A model generated the notes under the pieces. It made no database searches, was not told the origin of the DNA, and saw nothing but the letters and a program-made list of their open reading frames with translations. Shown here piece after piece: positions 20,301-27,108 of a stretch of DNA of 64,000 bases (position 1 is the first letter of the stretch; each line of letters begins with the position of its first letter). This DNA comes from Nostoc sp. UHCC 0926 (GTDB taxonomy: Bacteria; Cyanobacteriota; Cyanobacteriia; Cyanobacteriales; Nostocaceae): NCBI RefSeq assembly GCF_028623165.1, contig NZ_CP117772.1, positions 620,001-684,000 of the forward strand. The letters are read 5' to 3'. Made by a program: the position numbers and the translations under genes.

Positions 20301-22049
20301 AATGTCCAACTGCCCATTATTGTTTTTATCTAGTGCTAAAATAGCTGCATCGGTTGCGACTAGATTGAAGTTGGAGTTCTGTTTTAACACGTCTAGTGAC
20401 ACCCCATCAATGTATAGCTGAGGCGTTAGTTTACTGATGGTAAAATCAACTGTAAACTCGGCATCTAGCCCAAAATTTAGACTAGCATCAAACAGAGAAA
20501 GGTTATAGTTGTACCCAAAAGTTTGTCCAAAAATTTCGTATTCTTTACTATCACCTATACTTGTGGGAATTGGGAGCTTATCAGCAATAATATCATCGAG
20601 CTTCAAATCGAACTTGATTAGATCCTTAGCTTTAACTGAAGCTGAAAATTTGTAAGAATCTGAAGTTAAGGTTGACTGAAAATCAATATTGTTTAAATTA
20701 GGAAGGTTAAACCCAAAATTGAGATACTTACCCATATCGATAGGTTTTGATTGTATTCCAGATTCACCAAGATTATATGTCTTTTTGCCTGTAATCCAAT
20801 CAATTACCTGTTTGCTTTTTCGAGTATCAAAATCAACAAACTTATGCGTTAACTTGGCAGACAGAGGAATTTTTTCATTAAAATTAACGGATTTAGTATT
20901 AGTTTTTTTCTTAAAAGAAAACACAGATTCAATAATATCGACATATTCTAGAGAAGCACCTCCTGTAATATAAGCTGCTGCTTTTGATTCAAAAATACCT
21001 TGAACGTCTAATTTAAAGTAAGGGCTGATATAATCAAAAAAAGCACCTCTTTTATCAAGAGTCGATTGAAAGTCAAGATAACCGTTATTTATACCTAAAC
21101 TTGTATCAGTAAAAAGAGGCAAACTCCACTTAACTTCACCTAAACTATAGCCAGCATTAACCTGAAGACCTGCTTTAATATTTCCTGCTTGAGATGAATT
21201 ATTAGGTCCAGCAATGCTAAGTTTAGCATTAGCTTCTGCACTGACCGCACCTCCAAGAGGTATTCTAGGCACTTTTATTTCAGGCATAGATATCGGACCA
21301 AAAGATGTATCTAATCCTAAAACATCGTTTTTGATCAGACTACCTAATCCTAAACTTCTTAGTGGTTTTCCAAAAATATCCTGTGTATTCCATGTCTTAC
21401 CATCTTTTGGAAAATCCACTAAGGAACCAATGGAAAATGTATCTCCAAAAGATTTACCAATACGCTGAGACCACAAGACTTGATTAGGTACTGTTGATTG
21501 CTCAATTTGAACCACTTGCCCATTTAAGCTGACTAAAGCTGTATCATCTTCACTCTTTAGTGCTTGTAATTGCTGCTGATTAAAGCTTTCTCCTCGCACT
21601 AATGCTGAGAAAATTTCCCCTTCATCTCCTGGCGTGTCTGCTAAATTAATCCGCGAGTCTACCCAGTGTCCAAACTCTTCTAATAGAACATTGGCAATAG
21701 CATGAGGTTGACTCCTATTACTATTAATAAACTCTTGTGATAGATAAATCTTATTCCTAGCCGCCGCAAAAGCTCCATTAGCCCCATTGATATCTGCTGC
21801 ATGGCGAATCTCTATCTCAGGAAAATTACTGAAATCATTAGCTGACCATGCCGTTCTTAATGGGTCAACATTAGCCCCCTCACCAAAAGCGATCACCATC
21901 TTTTGACCAAAATCAGGCTCACTGGTAAAATTCCCTAAGTATTGTTGTGCTAAAACTAGAGCTTCTTCTACGGGAGTTAACTGTGATGGGTCAAGGATTA
22001 AAGAAGACTTTACAATTAAATTTTTTCCAGGGACGTGTGCATTTTTCAT
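14400..22049 (-). CDS. Giant RTX-type secreted protein with N-terminal peptidase-like domain
   Basis: 2549 aa, no Sec signal. The N-terminal 180 residues contain VLLEEFGHWVD (about 121-131) followed by TPGDEGEIFSAL. This is a conserved cyanobacterial segment resembling a degenerate HExxH metallopeptidase, with E in place of the first H. A long beta-rich middle follows. RTX nonapeptide clusters (GGxGxDxLx) occur near residues 1653-1773, 2020-2063, 2190-2255 and 2380-2435 and bind calcium in the extracellular space. The last 80 residues (FNSSEGDKIVLG ... LTASDFVLQA) resemble the C-terminal secretion region of type I exported proteins. No ABC/HlyD exporter genes are in the window. A 561-nt tandem duplication lies near the 3' end. 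The gene is divergent from the STAND gene across 213 bp. Adhesin, S-layer-like or hydrolytic roles are all possible. Confidence 0.85.
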   Translation of the reverse strand: MKNAHVPGKNLIVKSSLILDPSQLTPVEEALVLAQQYLGNFTSEPDFGQKMVIAFGEGANVDPLRTAWSANDFSNFPEIEIRHAADINGANGAFAAARNKIYLSQEFINSNRSQPHAIANVLLEEFGHWVDSRINLADTPGDEGEIFSALVRGESFNQQQLQALKSEDDTALVSLNGQVVQIEQSTVPNQVLWSQRIGKSFGDTFSIGSLVDFPKDGKTWNTQDIFGKPLRSLGLGSLIKNDVLGLDTSFGPISMPEIKVPRIPLGGAVSAEANAKLSIAGPNNSSQAGNIKAGLQVNAGYSLGEVKWSLPLFTDTSLGINNGYLDFQSTLDKRGAFFDYISPYFKLDVQGIFESKAAAYITGGASLEYVDIIESVFSFKKKTNTKSVNFNEKIPLSAKLTHKFVDFDTRKSKQVIDWITGKKTYNLGESGIQSKPIDMGKYLNFGFNLPNLNNIDFQSTLTSDSYKFSASVKAKDLIKFDLKLDDIIADKLPIPTSIGDSKEYEIFGQTFGYNYNLSLFDASLNFGLDAEFTVDFTISKLTPQLYIDGVSLDVLKQNSNFNLVATDAAILALDKNNNGQLDITLKIDPILTANVNSFLTPTINLTTGIGQVGFNLEASKYFDKKFKELLIPVSNTNKTLGKIDLLPTKTVFSKPFSELEDLIAPNINLATLLEYNSQIDLNSIRQAIDPNLKLYSGTPGPDYLPGSDFNDKPNKPGGLLGGSDVAQLSPGQDDLDGGTEDSPVVYNSLSYEDPFNKNKNLLTVNIPNGDIFILDSDIYSLAKGQVRLFAGKDIRGTFFELDIDGKSGITNVNDPDTQLRDFERLILSDEVKANSQGIQLNLASLDDFGFDGFDPENKPPYIKPHLYLGEVPKREAYSPDAPLSTRHLTTTQGSDYLAVPVGYNDVPYILGAGDDIVDLYSNGSALTAQVNPWPYTPGTGTNSSLKTDWKNPYEQDINFLQFVGNTGIFYQDVIDLGEGNNKVFLTNISKIRPGTNLQYPYNVFITSVNVGGTNDIKGYLSDTEDQALVFVNFGGSVNLDITHSLQGYNKINGILSGGGNNIIFKSSEPTGNDGLRDSSLTFVLDSEGLQHKFGVSEIQEVEVELSGSKIVYRTANPNSDSPLTLTDNLDPDTRLNTLRIASADIAVSSIQKELGSDESYSLQSPAKQTYIVGKVSPPPDTSGGGGIYQTINLRGRLDSQKGSYRKVVLKNDLNNNVSLSDLIDEVVVEGASAAQFVFSGSQYGNYKADYGTIDLSKVDFSSVTNRFLPEIYSYQNNYVHEVVYSDSSDSVGLNTENNYSPSVLTDSFLNSSFAKYAPLVTHKLGGGDDLINGKESIYEFFYVGSGNNTVVNPDYTDGQHQAYDTLSLNAYQPGTGAVVDTETGAVDLGKAVTAYSYQLSDSTSVPIPKPPFGDVVVYTEGSRADYVIQHSQTQPNAIEVTKKDGTKDTLFGVSLIKFETEDVSLIPVSDSITAPAQTTRLDVFGNDLKSRLFYSYVIRPDGESFDVQLNNNWAIDRVDLTQKVIYQAGVAPASWSYDLPIGLTDFSLTKEFLLKQFSDADINTKGLYALDNLTINDLTVTQGGQPVGFESFGDSWRVYSTDALTLESFPFEISYIINEPEGYSHYVRLSLNPSEVVNLENLRTIFQAGVFDNEFNGNSKDDNILGSDIAEIIRGNGGLNIIYGGGGNDQLFGGDDSDFISGDAGSDVIDGGAGDDLIDGDGILNSESTPNSSAANDVINGGEGDDILLGGIGDDRLIPGKGDDLIDGGEGTDTGVASGKQENYKIRKRLDGSVVVIDRRTSDNNEGLELYHDTERFEFSDRTLTIDKVPSSEGSASINEDQTQVNVQTSQGNLQLKSIEGGKILSIDIPSLEDLIIDKVILAKSLAVLENYRNTQGGKFDVRSSVLEFSVKISDDSPKEVIELKLEQEQAANTFVKINPTTGETFEFNYNPETGLGAELIDSNANGLVDLVKIHVKDGGVGDADGAVNGIIYDPGVLAQVNTVRSSVSQTLKDGILNLILLGTDNINGTGNALDNQITGNSGDNVLYGGEGNDTLSGNGGQDTFVFRLGDGNDTITDFAGIGRGSNPSAKVITQLDTLQFIGRGLTARNLQLTQNGNNLEVSFENVANTKVTLQNFKLENLDNLSATSSRPALGNILFDGQTSITDSFDVIDANSTQTSIFTKNTVTFLNDLNNNITGFDNSNDVINGQGGNDIINGLSGNDILRGGAGNDTLIGGAGNDILTGGSGNDTFVFHPDDGNDTITDFGGVGKGLNPSAAVISQLDTLQFTGSGLTARNLQLTQNGNNLEVSFENVANTKVTLQNFKLENLDNLSATSSRPALGNILFDGQTSITDSFDVIDANSTQTSIFTKNTVTFLNDLNNNITGFDNSNDVINGQGGNDIINGLSGNDILRGGAGNDTLIGGAGNDMLRGGAGADRFLYNTGTAFKGSAIGVDTITDFNSSEGDKIVLGKTTFSAIASAAGNGFSQKSDFQFTNKAGTSTAKIVYDPLSGHLFYNQNGSAAGFGSGGLFATLTGAPTLTASDFVLQA
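14768..15738 (-). repeat. In-frame tandem duplication (561-nt unit) in the RTX gene
   Basis: The block 14768-15170 recurs at 15329-15731, offset 561 nt or 187 codons, nearly base for base. Each unit encodes an RTX cluster (NDVINGQGGNDIINGLSGND) plus a beta-rich spacer (LTARNLQLTQNGNNLEVSF). Differences concentrate at the unit ends, so the duplication is recent or homogenised by gene conversion. Assembly collapse or expansion is possible here. Confidence 0.85.
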
Positions 22050-22262
22050 CTTTTGAGCAGTCTTTGTAGATGGGACGTGGCTTGATGCAGATTCTTTGGC
22101 TGAAACTTATCGTCTAAATACTCTACAGCCTTGTGTAAAGTTTGACGGTCGGAAAAAGTCGGGAAAAAGTCGGATCTTTTTGGTAGATTTACATAAACTT
22201 TTTTAATAAACAAAGCTTATAGTGCGAATATCGTAGTTAACTTGGTATTTCTACGTGGATAA

Positions 22263-25200
22263 ATGACGGTTGAAGAAGCGATCGCACTAGTCGAGCAATT
22301 ATTAGAACGGGGACGCTTAACAAAAATTCAAGAGATTGTCTTCCGTCAGTCATGGGCAGGACAGACGTACTTAGAGATGGCTGTAGACTCCGATTACAAC
22401 CACAGTCACATCAAAGACGTAGGTTCCGAACTGTGGCGATCGCTCTCGAGAGCTTTAGGAGAAAAAGTTACTAAAAATAACCTGCACGGAGTACTGAAGC
22501 GAACCGCACAGCGACAAAAGGACACAAACGCCTCCTCAACCTTAAACCTTCAACCCTTCACAAACTGGGGGGAAGCAATCGACGTTTCTCAATTTTATGG
22601 ACGTACTACTGAATTAGAAACCCTCAGCCAATGGATTGTGCGCGATCACTGTCGTGTAGTGGCACTGCTAGGTATGGGTGGCATGGGCAAAACCGCACTC
22701 TCAGTGAAGTTAGCAGAACAGCTACAAGGAGAATTTGAGTACGTCATTTGGCGATCGCTGCGGCACGCACCTTTTTTTCAAGACAAACTGACAGACTGCA
22801 TTAAAATCCTTTCTCATCAGCAAGTTACCACATTGCCTACTGATCCTTATGAGCAAATTACCTGTTTAATCGAGTACCTCCGCAAATCTCGATGCTTGTT
22901 GATTCTGGATAATTTTGACACATTATTGCAGCAAGGTAAACAGACAGGCTGTTACCGTGAGGGCTACGAATCCTATGGCGAACTCTTGTGGCGATTGGGA
23001 GAAACACAGCATCAAAGCTGTGTCTTGCTCACCAGCCGAGAAAAACCTGCTGAAATTGCTGCCTTAGAAGGTGATAATTTGCCAGTTCGTACCCTGGCTT
23101 TATCAGGATTAGAAGTCGCCGATGGACAAACAATTTTGACACTCAAGGGTTTATCAGGCGCTGAAGACGAAACCCGCCAATTGGTTGACTGTTACCGTGG
23201 TAATCCACTAGCTTTGAAAATTGCTGCCACCTCAATTCGGGACTTATATGAAGGCAATATCGCTCGTTTTTTAACTGATGGCACAACTGTATTTAAGGGT
23301 ATTGGCAATCTCCTAGAGCAGCAATTTAAAAGACTCTCCACCTTGGAGCAGCAGAGCATGTACTGGCTAGCAATTAATCGTGAGCCAGTTGTAGCTGCCG
23401 TGTTACAAGAAGATATTGTGCCAGCAGTTTCAAGGGCAAATTTACTAGAAGCGTTGGAGTCTTTGAGTTGGCGTTCCTTAATAGAAAAAAGTTTCGGTGG
23501 CTTTACTCAGCAACCTGTAGTTATGGAATACATGACAGACCAACTTATTGAACAGATTTGTCAAGAAATAATAATTTTTGAGATTCGTTTATTAAATTTA
23601 TACGCTCTCATCAAAGCTAATGCTAAAGATTATATTAGAGAAAGTCAAACTCACGTTATTTTAGAATCTTTATTAGTTGGGTTACAAAGTAGATTAAATA
23701 ACCCAGGAGAAATTGAACTAAAAATTCAACAATTAATTTTAAGATTACAAAAACAAATTCCCGCTCAACCTGGATATGTATGTGGGAATTTGATTAATTT
23801 ACTGCGACATTTGAAAGTAGATTTTACCAATTACGATTTTTCTAATTTAACAATTTGGCAAGCTGATTTCCAAGGCACAAATTTAAATCAGGTAAATTTC
23901 ACAGGTGCAAATATTAAGAAATCAGTTTTTACAGAATATTTAGCTAGTAGCCTTTGTGTTAAATTCAGCCCTGACGGAAAAATTTTAGTTAGTACCGATG
24001 CAAATGATGGCATTCATTTATGGAATATTGAAGGTTTAGCAGCGATACATTTAACGACTCTACAAGGACATCAAGCTTGGGTTTGGGACGCTAAGTTTAG
24101 TCCGAATGGTAAAGTCTTAGCAACTTGTAGTGATGATGGTGTCATTAAAATATGGAATATTAATACTGGGAAATGTCATCATACTTTACAAGATGATTCC
24201 AAGCGTAGTTGGTCGATCAGCTTCAGTCCAGATGGAAAAATACTAGCAAGCGGTAGTGGAAACCACACTGTTAAACTTTGGGATATCAATACTGGGCAAT
24301 TGTTGAAAGTATTAAAGGGACATACAAATATTGTCCGTCCAGTTATTTTTAGTTCAGATGGAAAAATTATTGCTAGTGGAAGTGAAGACCAAACTATCAA
24401 GATTTGGGATGTTGATAGTGGTGAATATTTGCAGACTTTAGAAGGACACTTGGCACAAGTTTGGTCAGTTTCTTTGAGTGAAGATGGGAAGATACTAGCA
24501 AGTGGGAGTGCTGATAAAACAGTAAAACTTTGGGATGTGAGTACGGGGGAATGCCGAACAACTTTACAAGGAAATCAAATTGATGGTGTTTGGTCAGTTA
24601 GCTTTAGTCCTAGTGGTGACAGTGTTATAGTTGCAGGTGAAGCACCTGTAATCAGTTTGTGGGATATCAAAACTGGCGAATGTATCCAAACTTTTTTAGG
24701 ACATATAGGCCGTGTTTGGTCAGTTGCTTTCAGCCCCAATGGTAAAACTTTAGCAAGTGCAAGCGAAGATCAAAGCGTTAAGTTATGGGATGTGACTACA
24801 GGGAGATGTTTAAAAACCTTACAAGGATACTCCAGTCGTGTTTGGTGTGTAGCTGTTAACGCCAATGGCCAGTTATTAGCTGCAAATACAAACAAAACAC
24901 TAAGAATATGGGATATTTCCACAGCTAAATGCATACATACTTTACATGGGCATACTCGTGAAATTTGTGGGACTGTTTTTAGTTCTCATGAAACAATCCT
25001 TGCTAGTGCTGGTGCAGATGGGACAATTCGCCTTTGGGATACGATTACAGGTAAATGCTTAAGAACTTTACAGGTAAACGGGTGGATACTCTCGCTTGCT
25101 ATGAGTCCTCAAGGAAACGCTTTAGCCACTGCTAATACAGATACTATGGCTAAGATTTGGGATATCAAAACTGGGGAATGTATCAAGACTTTAGAGGGAC

Positions 25201-25829
25201 ATACTGGTTGGGTATTTTCTGTTGCCTGGAGTCCAAATGGACAATTTCTGGCTACTAGCAGCGATCGCTGCATTAAGTTATGGGATGTCAAAACATGGCA
25301 ATGTGTCAAGACTTTAGAGGCACATTCCGCTTGGGTATATTCACTAGACTGGAGTCCAGACGGTCAAACGTTACTCAGCGGCAGTTTTGACCTCAGCTTG
25401 AAATTATGGGATATCAATACAGGAAACTGTCAGCAAACTTTGCACGGACACACAAAAATAGTGTTAGGTGCAAAGTTTCATCCCCAAGGCAACATTATTG
25501 CCAGTACAGGTCAAGATGGAACGATAAAACTTTGGAACAGCAATACAGGAGAATGCCTGAGAACACTCATAGGACATGCAGATTGGATTTGGGCTATTGC
25601 CTTTCACCCCAACGGGCAAACCATTGCTAGTGGCAGTCAAGATGAGACAATTAAGCTGTGGGATGTCGAAACAGGGGAGTGTTTGCAAACTTTGCGATCG
25701 CCCCGCCCCTACGAAGATATGAACATTGCAGGCATTACAGGGTTAACCGCAGCCCAAAAAGCGACTCTAAAAGCGCTCGGAGCAGTGGAATCAATTGCTA
25801 CGGAGAGCGATTTTTTTCGGGGGAGATGA
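22263..25829 (+). CDS. STAND NTPase with N-terminal vMAP-type HTH domain and 14 WD40 repeats
   Basis: 1188 aa. Residues 1-85 (MTVEEAIALVEQLLERG, then EIVFRQSWAGQTYLEMA) form the small helical domain found at the start of many cyanobacterial STAND proteins. An NB-ARC-like NTPase follows: P-loop GMGGMGKTAL near 138-147, Walker B CLLILDNFD near 218, and LLTSREKP (sensor 1). A short pentapeptide-like bridge (DFTNYDFSNLTIWQADFQ) leads to fourteen WD40 repeats from residue 560 to 1150, enough for two seven-bladed propellers. The end (GLTAAQKATLKALGA) is typical of this group. Such proteins act as signal-sensing oligomerising switches; some relatives are anti-phage or cell-death proteins, but no effector domain is evident here. 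It is transcribed divergently from the RTX gene. Confidence 0.9.
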   Translation: MTVEEAIALVEQLLERGRLTKIQEIVFRQSWAGQTYLEMAVDSDYNHSHIKDVGSELWRSLSRALGEKVTKNNLHGVLKRTAQRQKDTNASSTLNLQPFTNWGEAIDVSQFYGRTTELETLSQWIVRDHCRVVALLGMGGMGKTALSVKLAEQLQGEFEYVIWRSLRHAPFFQDKLTDCIKILSHQQVTTLPTDPYEQITCLIEYLRKSRCLLILDNFDTLLQQGKQTGCYREGYESYGELLWRLGETQHQSCVLLTSREKPAEIAALEGDNLPVRTLALSGLEVADGQTILTLKGLSGAEDETRQLVDCYRGNPLALKIAATSIRDLYEGNIARFLTDGTTVFKGIGNLLEQQFKRLSTLEQQSMYWLAINREPVVAAVLQEDIVPAVSRANLLEALESLSWRSLIEKSFGGFTQQPVVMEYMTDQLIEQICQEIIIFEIRLLNLYALIKANAKDYIRESQTHVILESLLVGLQSRLNNPGEIELKIQQLILRLQKQIPAQPGYVCGNLINLLRHLKVDFTNYDFSNLTIWQADFQGTNLNQVNFTGANIKKSVFTEYLASSLCVKFSPDGKILVSTDANDGIHLWNIEGLAAIHLTTLQGHQAWVWDAKFSPNGKVLATCSDDGVIKIWNINTGKCHHTLQDDSKRSWSISFSPDGKILASGSGNHTVKLWDINTGQLLKVLKGHTNIVRPVIFSSDGKIIASGSEDQTIKIWDVDSGEYLQTLEGHLAQVWSVSLSEDGKILASGSADKTVKLWDVSTGECRTTLQGNQIDGVWSVSFSPSGDSVIVAGEAPVISLWDIKTGECIQTFLGHIGRVWSVAFSPNGKTLASASEDQSVKLWDVTTGRCLKTLQGYSSRVWCVAVNANGQLLAANTNKTLRIWDISTAKCIHTLHGHTREICGTVFSSHETILASAGADGTIRLWDTITGKCLRTLQVNGWILSLAMSPQGNALATANTDTMAKIWDIKTGECIKTLEGHTGWVFSVAWSPNGQFLATSSDRCIKLWDVKTWQCVKTLEAHSAWVYSLDWSPDGQTLLSGSFDLSLKLWDINTGNCQQTLHGHTKIVLGAKFHPQGNIIASTGQDGTIKLWNSNTGECLRTLIGHADWIWAIAFHPNGQTIASGSQDETIKLWDVETGECLQTLRSPRPYEDMNIAGITGLTAAQKATLKALGAVESIATESDFFRGR

Positions 25830-25855
25830 GACTAGCAATGCGGTAAGATGACCAA

Positions 25856-26140
25856 ATGAGCGATTCTGAGCAACTTGTCATCTACCAGCTTCATATTTTT
25901 ATCCTGGGCATCAGTCCAATGATTTGGCGCAGGATCAAAATCCGCAGTGACAGCACAATCGCCGATTTGCACTACATCATCCAGATAGCAATGGGATGAA
26001 CAGATTCCCACTTACATCGTTTCATAATCCACGGAAAGCATTACGGAATTGCTCAAATTGGGGGAATGTGGTTTTCTGACGATCCTAAAGTTGTCAAATT
26101 ATCAGCTATATGGCGAATGTATTGTTATTGTTATTGGTAG
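25856..26140 (+). pseudogene. Plasmid pRiA4b ORF-3-like protein, nonsense-mutated and truncated
   Basis: From ATG 25856 the frame reads MSDSEQLVIYQLHIFILGIS, then PMIWRRIKIRSDSTIADLHY, both hallmarks of the pRiA4b ORF-3 family common beside cyanobacterial mobile DNA. TGA at 25997-25999 replaces the expected Trp of MGWTDSHLH. The same frame continues LHRFIIHGKHYGIAQIGGMW to about 26104, then runs into unrelated sequence and stops at 26138. The family is normally at least 180 aa, so both the stop and the 3' loss mark a dead gene. It begins 26 bp after the STAND gene. Confidence 0.8.
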
Positions 26141-26521
26141 CAGGAAGGAGAACTTTTCACCCAGACATTATGGTTGTGATAAAAATCACCACGCTGTTCT
26201 AATGTAAACCCACCCAGCAACAATCCTAACCACACCTCCACCATCGGCATTTGCAACACACATTGCAGTTTAACTAAAGAAATCTCATCTTTGACATTTA
26301 TCAGATGGTTGTTGATAGCACTTTGCCATTTTTCCACATTCTCATCTGATGCCAAATTGCGGACATCTTCTAAAGTTGTCACCTCATCAAGCATTGCCAA
26401 AACATTTGCTTTTTCAACAGGTGCTGCTACAGAATCACCCAACTCAGTAGGAGATGAAAATTGGTGTGGGCCATGTGGTTTAAAGATTTGTGGTGTTTCC
26501 GGTTCAATCAAATCATCTAAA
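26131..26521 (-). pseudogene. Truncated second copy of the 10.2-kb hypothetical gene
   Basis: Nucleotides 26150-26521 match 10238-10608 closely, encoding the C-terminal half (IEPETPQIFKPHGPHQF ... WVKSS). The 5' half is missing: similarity stops at 26521, directly beside a 53-nt hairpin. At the other end similarity stops after WVKSS, as in copy one. The copies are in the same orientation and about 15.9 kb apart, so they form direct repeats around the HNH, RTX and STAND genes. Confidence 0.75.
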
Positions 26522-26522
26522 T

Positions 26523-26575
26523 GGGGTAAATATAGCCTATCTTGCCCCTAGTGTCAGCTACGCTATATTTACCCC
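26523..26575. repeat. Perfect 14-bp inverted repeat at a gene-truncation junction
   Basis: GGGGTAAATATAGC at 26523-26536 and GCTATATTTACCCC at 26562-26575 are exact inverses with a 25-nt loop. On its left a gene loses its 5' half; on its right an AIPR-like gene loses its 3' part. A stem-loop exactly at a double truncation suggests a small mobile palindrome or a recombination scar; there is no T-tract for a terminator. Confidence 0.6.
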
Positions 26576-26937
26576 AAATTGTAGTTATAATTTTTCGCTT
26601 GCTCAAACCCTAATACTGTGTGGCCACCGTTGATAATCCCATCGCTACCCCCCTCCGAGGCTTCTAAGACTTCTAGCTCAAGTTCAGTTTTGTTTTTGAT
26701 AGGTTTAGCTTTATTGGCTGACAGAACTATTCCACTGTGGCGAGAGAAGAATTTTGCAGGTTCGGTCGTCAGTGAGTCGAAGATTTGTCTGTAGGTCGCG
26801 CTTTTGCGGTTCGGTTCCCGGATGTTCGGTTCTAGAGGAAGGTCTATCGGGAAGCTGTCTACATGGGCGGTGGCGATGATGCAATTGGGGTTGGCTTGAA
26901 AATAATTATCTATCTTTAGGTTCCAGGTCTTGGGCAT
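26569..26937 (-). pseudogene. AIPR-like protein, N-terminal fragment
   Basis: The 122 codons begin MPKTWNLKIDNYFQANPNC. They contain NIREPNRKSATYRQIFDSL, FFSRHSGIVLSANKAK and DGIINGGHTVLGFEQAK. The last two match the conserved centre of AIPR (abortive phage infection related) proteins, where a NNGI-like and an IVNGGQT-like motif are characteristic. Family members are several hundred residues long, so this is a remnant cut by the hairpin at 26562-26575. Intact members are associated with phage resistance; this fragment is unlikely to function. Confidence 0.55.
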
Positions 26938-27108
26938 ACTTTATTTACTTTCGTCTTTTGTCAGTAAATTTCTATGTTAACCAAAACCCTCACCCTGATA
27001 TCACCTTTTGAAAAATACCGAGTACCGTTAAGTATTGGACTACAACACATATAAGAGTATCTGGGTAGTTAATATCTGACGAACCGAGCAGTTATTCTTT
27101 AGGTTTAA

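Noticed and set aside
11098..26000. TGA read as tryptophan (recoding)
   Set aside because: TGA ends several intact genes here, e.g. the STAND and pentapeptide genes, and TGG is used normally for Trp; decay or sequence error is simpler.
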